This document shows, piece by piece, positions 1 to 5,669 of a DNA stretch of 6,023 nucleotides; position 1 is the first letter of the stretch, and each line of letters begins with the position of its first letter. The DNA is from Phycisphaerales bacterium (GTDB taxonomy: Bacteria > Planctomycetota > Phycisphaerae > Phycisphaerales > UBA1924): the NCBI GenBank assembly GCA_029260415.1, contig JAJDDH010000171.1, positions 1-6,023 on the forward strand. The letters run 5' to 3'. The translations under genes were made by a program, and so were the position numbers. Under the pieces are notes generated by a model. The model made no database searches. It had not been told where the DNA came from and saw nothing but the letters and a program-made list of their open reading frames with translations.

Positions 1-1
1 C

Positions 2-2857
2 ATGATCAACCAGGTCCAGGTGGACCGCTCCCTGCTGGGCTGGAAGGAGTACGAGCTCGAGGTCGTCCGCGACAAGAACGACAACTGCGTGATCGTCTGC
101 GGCATCGAGAACATCGACGCCATGGGCGTGCACACGGGCGATTCGGTCACCGTCGCCCCCATCCTCACGCTCACCGACAAGGAGTACCAGGTCCTCCGCG
201 ACGCCTCGCTGGCGATCATGCGCGAGGTGGGCGTGGAGACGGGCGGGTCGAACGTGCAGTTCGCGGTCAACCCGAACCCTGACGACGGGAAGTTCGACTT
301 CGTCGTCGTCGAGATGAACCCCCGCGTGAGCCGCAGCTCGGCGCTGGCATCCAAGGCGACCGGCTTCCCGATCGCCAAGATCGCGGCCAAGCTCGCCATC
401 GGGTACACGCTCGACGAGCTGCGCAACGACATCACGGGCACGACCAGCGCGTGCTTCGAGCCGAGCATCGACTACGTTGTCACGAAGATGCCCCGCTGGA
501 CGTTCGAGAAGTTTCCCGAGGCCGACGAGACGCTCACGACGCAGATGAAGTCCGTGGGCGAGGCGATGGCGATCGGGCGGACGTTCAAGGAGAGCTTTCA
601 GAAGGTCATCCGCTCGATGGAGGTCAAGCGCTTCGGGCTCGGGCTCGACCGCAACGACAAGTGGCTCACGGCGATGCGCGCCGTCGAGTCGGGGCAGGTG
701 GTCCTCGATCTGTACCCGGTCGAGGAGGGCCCGCCCAAGCGGACCGCCGACGGGCAGCCGATCGAGTGGCCCATTGCCGAGACGAAGCTCACGCGAAAGC
801 TCAGCGTGCCCAGCCAGGGGCGCCTGTATTACGTGCGCTATGCGCTCAAGATGGGCTGGAGCATCGAGCGGATCCACGAGCTCACGCGCATCGACCCGTT
901 CTTCCTGGACCAGATGGCGCAGCTCGTCGAGTTCGAGGACGAGCTGTGCGCCCACACGTCGCTGGACGACCTGCCGCGCGAGGTGCTCGAGCGGGCCAAG
1001 ATCCTGGGCTACTCCGATGCGCAGCTGGCGAACCTGTACCTGGGCGACATCAAGAGCGAGAGCATCATCAGGGTCCGCCGGCACCGCGAGGGCCTGGGCA
1101 TCCGGGCGGTGTACAAGCTGGTGGACACGTGCGCCGCGGAGTTCGAGGCGGTCACGCCGTACTTCTACTCGACGTACGAGACCGGGCACGAGCGGATCAA
1201 CGAGCAGGGCCAGACCGAGACGATCGCGCCCGAGTGCGAGCTGACCGAGCGTATGGGCTCGAGCGACAAGCAGAAGGTCGTGATCCTGGGCGGCGGGCCC
1301 AACCGCATCGGGCAGGGGATCGAGTTCGACTACTGCTGCGTCCACGCCGCGTACGCCGCGAAGGACATGGGCTTCGAGTCGGTGATGATCAACTCCAACC
1401 CGGAGACGGTCAGCACGGATTATGACACGAGCGACCTGCTGTTCTTCGAGCCGCTGACGCTGGAGGACGTGCTCAACGTTGTGGAACGCCTGAGCGAGTC
1501 TCTCCACGGCGTCATCGTCCAGTTCGGCGGGCAGACCCCGCTCAACCTCGCCCACGGCCTGGCCCTCGCGGGCGCGCCGCTCATCGGAACTTCGCTGGAT
1601 TCGATCGACCTGGCGGAGGACCGGGACCGCTTCGACGCGCTGCTCGAGCGATTGCAGCTCAAGAAGCCCGAGTCGGGCATCGCCCGCTCGTTCGACGACG
1701 CCGTCACCATCGCGCGCCGCATCGGGTACCCGGTGCTCGTGCGACCGAGCTACGTGCTGGGCGGTCGGGGGATGGAGATCTGCCCCGATGAATCAGCCCT
1801 CAAGCACTACATGGCGACCGCCGTGGACGTGTCGGGCCTCGACGACGCGCCGATCCTGATCGACAAGTTCCTCGATGGCGCGACGGAGGTCGATGTCGAT
1901 GTCGTCGCGGACTACGACAGCGATGGGAACGGCAAGGGCCTGATCTGCGGCGTCATGCAGCACATCGAGCACGCTGGTGTCCACTCGGGCGACTCGGCCT
2001 GCTGCATCCCCGCGTTCTCCATGGCGCGCCGCACCGAGACCGAGATCCGCGAGATCGCGCGCACGCTGGCCAAAGCGCTCAGGGTCAACGGGCTGATGAA
2101 TCTCCAGATCGCGGTCAAGGACGACGTCCCGTACATCCTGGAGGTCAACCCGCGGGCGAGCCGGACGGTGCCGTTCGTGGGCAAGGCCAAGGGCGTGAGC
2201 TGGGCCTCGACCGCGGCAAAGGTGATGATGGGGGCTTCGCTCGACGGGCTGGGCGCGAAGGAGATCCGCGACACCGGGCGGTTCGCCGTCAAGGAGAGCG
2301 TCTTCCCCTTCAAGAAGTTCCCGGGCGTGGACTTCGTGTTGGGCCCGGAGATGCGCTCGACGGGCGAGGTGATGGGCATCGACATGTCCATGCCAGTGGC
2401 TTACCTGAAGGCGGTGCTGGCCGCGGGCGTCGAGCTGCCCAGGGAGGGCGGGCTGTTCGTCTCCGTGCGCGACGCGGACAAGAACGAGGTCATCGAGCCC
2501 GTCCGCTCGCTCGTCGCGATGGGCTTTACCTGCTATTCCACGGGCGGGACCGCGACGCTGCTCGAGCGCCACGGCATGCGCCCCAAGGTTCTGCAGAAAA
2601 TCCAGGCGGGCGCCCGCCCCAACGTGCTCGACCTCATGGCCGACGGCAAGATCCAGCTCATCATCAACACCCCCACCACCACCGGCTGGCAGACCGACGA
2701 GGGTCGCATCCGCGCGACCGCGGTCCGCCTGGGCATCCCCATGCTCACGACCGTGGGCGCGATCAACGCCGCGACGCGCGCGATCCAGGCGCTGCGCTCG
2801 GGCGACTGGGGCGTGTCGGCGCTGCAGGATCTGGACGCGAGTGTCGTCACGGCATAA
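2..2857 (+). CDS. carB: Carbamoyl-phosphate synthase large subunit (5' partial)
   Basis: CarB makes carbamoyl phosphate from bicarbonate, two ATP and ammonia channelled from CarA, feeding arginine and pyrimidine synthesis in the cytoplasm. 951 residues are visible. The first Met aligns with about residue 200 of the 1073-residue E. coli protein, so the true start lies left of the window. Seen in order: the end of the first ATP-grasp (WKEYE at 14-18, GVHTGDS 42-48, Q86, EMNPRVSRSS 104-113); the oligomerisation region (about 205-410); the second synthetase half with GGGPNRIGQGIEFDY (430-444); its ATP-grasp (RPSYVLGGRGMEI 581-593, EVNPRASRTV 714-723); and a C-terminal MGS-like allosteric domain (about 816-940) with STGGTA and IINTP. 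Residues 209-262 form a segment about 38 residues longer than in E. coli. It stops at TAA 2855-2857, facing the next gene across 18 bp, with no clear terminator hairpin. The neighbouring amidotransferase is not CarA. Family assignment is essentially certain. Confidence 0.98.
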   Translation: MINQVQVDRSLLGWKEYELEVVRDKNDNCVIVCGIENIDAMGVHTGDSVTVAPILTLTDKEYQVLRDASLAIMREVGVETGGSNVQFAVNPNPDDGKFDFVVVEMNPRVSRSSALASKATGFPIAKIAAKLAIGYTLDELRNDITGTTSACFEPSIDYVVTKMPRWTFEKFPEADETLTTQMKSVGEAMAIGRTFKESFQKVIRSMEVKRFGLGLDRNDKWLTAMRAVESGQVVLDLYPVEEGPPKRTADGQPIEWPIAETKLTRKLSVPSQGRLYYVRYALKMGWSIERIHELTRIDPFFLDQMAQLVEFEDELCAHTSLDDLPREVLERAKILGYSDAQLANLYLGDIKSESIIRVRRHREGLGIRAVYKLVDTCAAEFEAVTPYFYSTYETGHERINEQGQTETIAPECELTERMGSSDKQKVVILGGGPNRIGQGIEFDYCCVHAAYAAKDMGFESVMINSNPETVSTDYDTSDLLFFEPLTLEDVLNVVERLSESLHGVIVQFGGQTPLNLAHGLALAGAPLIGTSLDSIDLAEDRDRFDALLERLQLKKPESGIARSFDDAVTIARRIGYPVLVRPSYVLGGRGMEICPDESALKHYMATAVDVSGLDDAPILIDKFLDGATEVDVDVVADYDSDGNGKGLICGVMQHIEHAGVHSGDSACCIPAFSMARRTETEIREIARTLAKALRVNGLMNLQIAVKDDVPYILEVNPRASRTVPFVGKAKGVSWASTAAKVMMGASLDGLGAKEIRDTGRFAVKESVFPFKKFPGVDFVLGPEMRSTGEVMGIDMSMPVAYLKAVLAAGVELPREGGLFVSVRDADKNEVIEPVRSLVAMGFTCYSTGGTATLLERHGMRPKVLQKIQAGARPNVLDLMADGKIQLIINTPTTTGWQTDEGRIRATAVRLGIPMLTTVGAINAATRAIQALRSGDWGVSALQDLDASVVTA

Positions 2858-2875
2858 AGCGCCGCCCGCTCCGCG

Positions 2876-3778
2876 TCATCGGGACACCAGCGGCAGGTCA
2901 CGGTCCTCGAGCGTGAACGTGTGACGCACGAGATCGGTCAGCACGCTGAGGCGGACCGAGGCCACCTCCTTGGCGCCGATGGACAGGTTGTTGATCTCCA
3001 CCGTGCCCAGCGTCGCGTCCGTGGTGACGATCTCCTTGCGGGCGTTGTTGTGGTACAGGCGCCCGCCCTCGGTGTCGAGGACCTCCGCGACGTACAACGC
3101 GGGTCGCGGGCCGTCGTTGTGGGGGATGCGGTACTCGATGGTCACGCTCAGCTGCCCGCGGTCCGTCACGCGGTAGCGCGTCACGCCGGCAAAGAAGTTT
3201 GGCGCCAGCTCGCTCAGTTCCTCGCTGCGCTCGGGCGCCAGGTCGTGACGCTCCAGGTCCGCGGCCATCTCCACGTCCACCTCGACCTCCACGCGCCCGA
3301 TGTTCGGGATCCCGTCCTCGAAGCCCGAGAAGCTGAGGTTGAAGTTCTGGTACACGTTCGAGCCCTGAGGCGCCGTGAACTTGAGGGTGCTGGCCGCCTG
3401 CGGGTAGGCGCTCATGGCCGCCGCGTTGCGCAGGTCGTGCCCGTGCTCGTTGGTCAGCGCCAGCAGGCGGGGCGGGGCGGCGATGCGGAAGACCCGCTTC
3501 CCCGTGAAGTCCGCGACCATGCCCGCGATGGTCAGGCTCCGGCTCACGCGTGTCCCCGGGCTGCCCCAGCTCGTGGTCGAGTAGTTCACGCTCGCCGAGA
3601 CGTTGTTGAGCTGGGTGTGGAGCCCCTCCCACTGCTGGGCGCCGAAGGTGGGCGCCGTCGCCCGATCTGGCGGGGCGGGCGCGGGGCGCGAACACCGGCA
3701 GACGGACGGCGCCGCGCCCCCCGCGAGCAGGACAAGCGAGCCGGCGGACAGACAGGCGATCAGCGTTCGGGTGCGCAT
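2876..3778 (-). CDS. Secreted protein of unknown function
   Basis: I do not recognise this 300-residue protein. It starts with basic residues (MRTRT) and a hydrophobic stretch at about 6-18, followed by AGGAA at 19-23, as expected for a Sec signal peptide cleaved near 21-23. A Pro/Ala-rich linker (about 31-43) follows, then a mature part with many alternating hydrophobic/polar stretches (for example VEVEVDVEM, QLSVTIEYRI, TVEINNLSI). These suggest a beta-rich, extracytoplasmic fold. No catalytic motif, anchor, Dockerin or PEP-CTERM signal is visible at the C terminus (DRDLPLVSR). Cys27 and Cys29 lie just past the signal peptide, but no proper lipobox precedes them. The start is supported by a GGAG Shine-Dalgarno (3787-3790) 8 nt upstream of ATG. 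The third-position G/C bias supports this strand over the long antisense frame. The gene lies 119 bp downstream of the glycosylase on the same strand and could be read through from it or have its own promoter. Confidence 0.85.
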   Translation of the reverse strand: MRTRTLIACLSAGSLVLLAGGAAPSVCRCSRPAPAPPDRATAPTFGAQQWEGLHTQLNNVSASVNYSTTSWGSPGTRVSRSLTIAGMVADFTGKRVFRIAAPPRLLALTNEHGHDLRNAAAMSAYPQAASTLKFTAPQGSNVYQNFNLSFSGFEDGIPNIGRVEVEVDVEMAADLERHDLAPERSEELSELAPNFFAGVTRYRVTDRGQLSVTIEYRIPHNDGPRPALYVAEVLDTEGGRLYHNNARKEIVTTDATLGTVEINNLSIGAKEVASVRLSVLTDLVRHTFTLEDRDLPLVSR

Positions 3779-3786
3779 GGCGGGGT

Positions 3787-3790
3787 CTCC
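3787..3790 (-). promoter_or_regulatory. Shine-Dalgarno site of the secreted-protein gene
   Basis: On the minus strand GGAG sits 8 nt before the ATG at 3778-3776. It fixes the start codon of the secreted protein. One base upstream of it ends a 14-bp inverted repeat (3792-3805), so access to this site could depend on RNA folding. Confidence 0.6.
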
Positions 3791-3791
3791 G

Positions 3792-3805
3792 TGGGGTTCA
3801 CCCCA
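3792..3805 (-). repeat. 14-bp inverted repeat next to the ribosome binding site
   Basis: The minus strand reads TGGGGTGAACCCCA, with six-base arms TGGGGT and ACCCCA around a GA centre. As RNA it can fold as UGGGG/CCCCA around a UGAA loop. It lies in the leader of the secreted-protein gene, one base upstream of GGAG. There is no U-tract, so it is not a typical intrinsic terminator. It could be a leader hairpin or an operator, or chance in GC-rich DNA. Function is inferred only from position. Confidence 0.35.
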
Positions 3806-3851
3806 GATCTACCATGCGGATGGGTCGCCGGCTCCCGCGGAATCGTCGCTT

Positions 3852-3889
3852 GTGACGCGCGGGTTGCGCGCCGGTGACACTCGCGTGAC
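3852..3889. repeat. Three phased GTGAC direct repeats
   Basis: GTGAC occurs at 3852-3856, 3874-3878 and 3885-3889, with start-to-start spacings of 22 and 11 bp, close to two turns and one turn of the helix. On the minus strand the two copies nearest the glycosylase gene read TGTCAC and the third reads CGTCAC. They lie between the glycosylase stop and the secreted-protein start, where an upstream activator or repressor site would be expected. A short GC inverted repeat (CGCGC 3856-3860, GCGCG 3866-3870) overlaps the spacer. Five-base repeats are weak evidence on their own. Confidence 0.3.
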
Positions 3890-3897
3890 AGAACGAC

Positions 3898-4848
3898 CTA
3901 GAAGTTCGACGCGGTAAACGCGGAGGCCGTCTCTTCTCGCTCCCACGTGTGCGAGGCGCCCGCCTTGGTCTCGTAGAAGCGCCAGAGCTCGAACCAGTAG
4001 CTGCGGAACTTGTGCTCGCCGAAGGGCTCGAAGTGGGCGGCGACCTTTTTCATGATCTGCGCGTCGGTCCCGGTCATGCCCAGCACCGTCTTGCCGTGCC
4101 GGACCGACTCGGTGTCGAGCGCCACCCGCGAGTACCGCCCGAGCAGCTGCATGATGTTGCTCGCCGCGTAGGGCCCGATCCCGGGCAGCGTGATCAGAAA
4201 CCTGAACACGTCCTCGTCGTCGGTTGCTGGGTCGCTCAGCCACGCCTCGTCGATCTCGCCCTTCACAAACAGCTTCGCCAGCTCGACCATCCGCACGTCC
4301 CGGTACCCCACCCGGCAGCGCCCCCGCAGCGTCCCCGGGCGGGTCCGCGCCATCTTCTGGGCGGACGGGAAGGCGTGGGCGTTCTCGCACCTGGCCCCCA
4401 GCGTCTGGCAGAGACGTTTGTTCATGTTGACCGTGCTGGGCCAGGCGACGTTGCAGCTGGTCACGGTCTTGATCACGTCCTCAAACAGCGTGGGCGATCG
4501 GAACAGCCTCGCCCGCCCGGACCGCCTCCACCTCGGGTCCACCCGGTGGAACGCGCGGACCGACGCCCGGTCCTCGTCGAGGCGAAGCATCCGGGTGATC
4601 TGCGACCGGGCCTGGCCCTGCTCGCCCCGCGCCAGCGTGCGATCGAACCTGGCCCGCAGCGGTCCGCCCCTGCCCCCGGGCTGATCGATCACGCACGAGG
4701 CGCCGCCCGACTCGAGCGCCAGGGCGCGCTGCAGGCGCTGGTTGGACACGTCCCAGTAGTTGGGGGCGAGGACGAAGTAGCCGTACGAGCAGACGTCGCG
4801 CGCCAGGACGTAGTCCGCGGGCGCGGGGATGGTCAGGCGCGAGCCCAC
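3898..4848 (-). CDS. HhH-GPD superfamily DNA glycosylase (base excision repair)
   Basis: A 316-residue likely base-excision DNA glycosylase, which would remove damaged bases from DNA in the cytoplasm. The diagnostic helix-hairpin-helix is LPGIGPYAA at 221-229, followed by VALDTESVRH (242-251), in which Asp245 matches the catalytic Asp of AlkA/OGG1 enzymes. The position of the OGG1 catalytic Lys is Tyr227, so a lyase-free, monofunctional enzyme is inferred. The N-terminal part (about 13-46, SYGYFVLAPNYWD) resembles the beta domain before the helical core, which begins near FRSPTLFEDVIKT (116-128). Residues 58-114 are very Arg-rich. No iron-sulfur cluster cysteines follow the hairpin. The start is taken as GTG at 4848-4846 because it overlaps the upstream TAG by one base (TAGTG); the frame stays open further upstream, but only inside the amidotransferase gene. 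No good Shine-Dalgarno is seen, consistent with coupled translation. The substrate cannot be read from the sequence; alkylated purine or 8-oxoguanine are possibilities. Confidence 0.88.
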   Translation of the reverse strand: MGSRLTIPAPADYVLARDVCSYGYFVLAPNYWDVSNQRLQRALALESGGASCVIDQPGGRGGPLRARFDRTLARGEQGQARSQITRMLRLDEDRASVRAFHRVDPRWRRSGRARLFRSPTLFEDVIKTVTSCNVAWPSTVNMNKRLCQTLGARCENAHAFPSAQKMARTRPGTLRGRCRVGYRDVRMVELAKLFVKGEIDEAWLSDPATDDEDVFRFLITLPGIGPYAASNIMQLLGRYSRVALDTESVRHGKTVLGMTGTDAQIMKKVAAHFEPFGEHKFRSYWFELWRFYETKAGASHTWEREETASAFTASNF

Positions 4849-5585
4849 TAGACCGACAGCAGCTCGGAGAACGGGAACGCGAACGACGCGAGGTTCAGGC
4901 TCAGGCGGTTGCCGATCTGCGCGAACCGGTCGTAGTGCTCGTCGATCTGCGCCGCGATGTCCGCGGGCGTCACGCCCGCCGCCGAGAGCAGCGCCGACTC
5001 CTCGCTCGCCAGCTGCTCGATGCCCGGGCGGTCGAGCTCGAAGTGGAACTGGAACGCGAACGTCCGATGCCCGGCCTTGAAGCACTGCGTCTTGCACGCG
5101 TCGGAGCTGGCCAGCAGCTGGGCGCCCGCGGGCAGCTCCGTGACCTGCCACTGGTGCGAGAGGTACTGCATGCTCTCCCACGGCACGCCCGCGAGCATCG
5201 TCTCGGTCTGCGCGGGCTGGAGGACGCGGACCTTCTTGAACCCGACCTCGGGCGTGTCCATCTTCTCGACCTTGCCGCCCAGGGCCTGGGCGATGAGCTG
5301 GGCGCCCAGGCAGATGCCAACGACGGGCAGGCCCGCGTTGTGCGCCTTGCGGATCAGCTCGTGCTCCTGACGCATCCAGGCGTGGTTCTGATCGACGTTC
5401 TGCCCGCCGCCCAGGACCAGCAGCCCGTGCAGGTCATCCAGATCCTGCGGGACGGGGTCGCCACCCTCCGCTTGGGGGAGGTCCACGCGACGGATGTCGA
5501 GTTTGAAGGCGTGGTCGCGGAGGGTCATGCCGAGGCGCCCGGGGGCTTTCTCGGCGCCGTGCTGGAGTACGACGATTCGTGCCAT
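4848..5585 (-). CDS. Class I glutamine amidotransferase, free-standing
   Basis: A 245-residue protein with the class I (triad) glutaminase fold of the GMP-synthase/CobB-like type, which normally hydrolyses glutamine and passes ammonia to a partner. The nucleophile elbow is VVGICLGAQ, with Cys92; His181 and Glu183 in FAFQFHFE complete the triad. LLVLGGGQNVD (55-65) forms the expected oxyanion-side loop. The C-terminal stretch after about 190 is helical and lacks any fused synthetase. It is not CarA: there is no small-subunit N-terminal domain. Related stand-alone proteins are usually annotated only as GMP synthase-like amidotransferase, and the acceptor substrate is unknown. The start at ATG 5585-5583 gives the normal N terminus (MARIVVLQHG). 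No Shine-Dalgarno is visible, but a TATCAT box ends 6 nt upstream, so the mRNA may be leaderless. Its TAG stop overlaps the GTG of the DNA glycosylase, making it the first gene of a coupled pair. Confidence 0.92.
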   Translation of the reverse strand: MARIVVLQHGAEKAPGRLGMTLRDHAFKLDIRRVDLPQAEGGDPVPQDLDDLHGLLVLGGGQNVDQNHAWMRQEHELIRKAHNAGLPVVGICLGAQLIAQALGGKVEKMDTPEVGFKKVRVLQPAQTETMLAGVPWESMQYLSHQWQVTELPAGAQLLASSDACKTQCFKAGHRTFAFQFHFELDRPGIEQLASEESALLSAAGVTPADIAAQIDEHYDRFAQIGNRLSLNLASFAFPFSELLSV

Positions 5586-5591
5586 GGGCGG

Positions 5592-5597
5592 ATGATA
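5592..5597 (-). promoter_or_regulatory. Candidate -10 box, possibly for a leaderless transcript
   Basis: On the minus strand TATCAT (a TANNNT -10 match) is separated from the amidotransferase ATG by only six bases (CCGCCC). Transcription from it would begin at or beside the A of the start codon. No recognisable -35 is seen at the usual distance (GCCGGG near 5615-5620). The absence of a Shine-Dalgarno fits this reading, but a single hexamer is weak evidence. Confidence 0.35.
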
Positions 5598-5656
5598 CCC
5601 CGCAGCCCACGGGCCCCGGCGGTGTACGATCGGGGACCGTCCGACCCGAACCCGAT

Positions 5657-5662
5657 GGGAGA
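5657..5662 (+). promoter_or_regulatory. Shine-Dalgarno site of the protease gene
   Basis: GGGAGA lies 7 nt before ATG 5670-5672. It decides the start in favour of 5670 over an in-frame ATG at 5655, which has no purine-rich site upstream and would add five polar residues ahead of the signal peptide. Confidence 0.6.
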
Positions 5663-5669
5663 CCGATCT

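Larger units (their letters stand above)
5586..5669. promoter_or_regulatory. Divergent intergenic promoter region
   Basis: These 84 bp separate the start of the amidotransferase-glycosylase operon (minus) from the start of the exported protease (plus), so both promoters must lie here or extend into the genes. For the plus direction TGTACGAT contains a -10-like TACGAT at 5625-5630, without a good -35. Inverted repeats share the 5' arm near 5628-5634: ATCGGG (5629-5634) with CCCGAT (5651-5656), and GATCGG (5628-5633) with CCGATC (5663-5668). Which of these matter is not decidable from sequence alone. Confidence 0.5.

Noticed and set aside
1890..1905. Short tandem GTCGAT repeat in carB
   Set aside because: It encodes the VDVDV stretch that is conserved in CarB generally (EVDVD in E. 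coli), so protein conservation explains it.
1793..2572. 259-codon open frame on the minus strand inside carB
   Set aside because: It is fully antisense to highly conserved CarB motifs and has shadow-like His/Arg/Asp-rich composition.
3692..3778. Lipoprotein processing of the secreted protein at Cys9 (LIAC) or Cys27
   Set aside because: Cys9 comes too early to follow a signal peptide, and Cys27 is preceded by PSV, which is not a lipobox.
3856..3871. GC-rich hairpin as an intrinsic terminator for the glycosylase operon
   Set aside because: The stem is only five base pairs and no T-run follows on the minus strand.
2921..3877. Long open frame (318 codons) on the plus strand opposite the secreted-protein gene
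   Set aside because: Its product is rich in Arg, His, Val and Gly with no domain or signal, as expected of an antisense shadow in GC-rich DNA. The minus-strand gene has a signal peptide, a Shine-Dalgarno and the coding bias.
3949..4851. 300-codon open frame on the plus strand opposite the glycosylase
   Set aside because: It lies antisense to a recognisable HhH-GPD protein and has no motif of its own.
4846..5181. Extending the glycosylase upstream into the amidotransferase gene
   Set aside because: The added residues are an out-of-frame reading of the conserved amidotransferase C terminus. The GTG at 4848 gives a sensible N terminus and a classical stop-start overlap.
4848..5585. The amidotransferase as CarA, partner of the nearby CarB
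   Set aside because: At 245 residues it lacks the CarA N-terminal domain, lies on the opposite strand, and has a GMP-synthase-like C-GAQ/FHFE signature.
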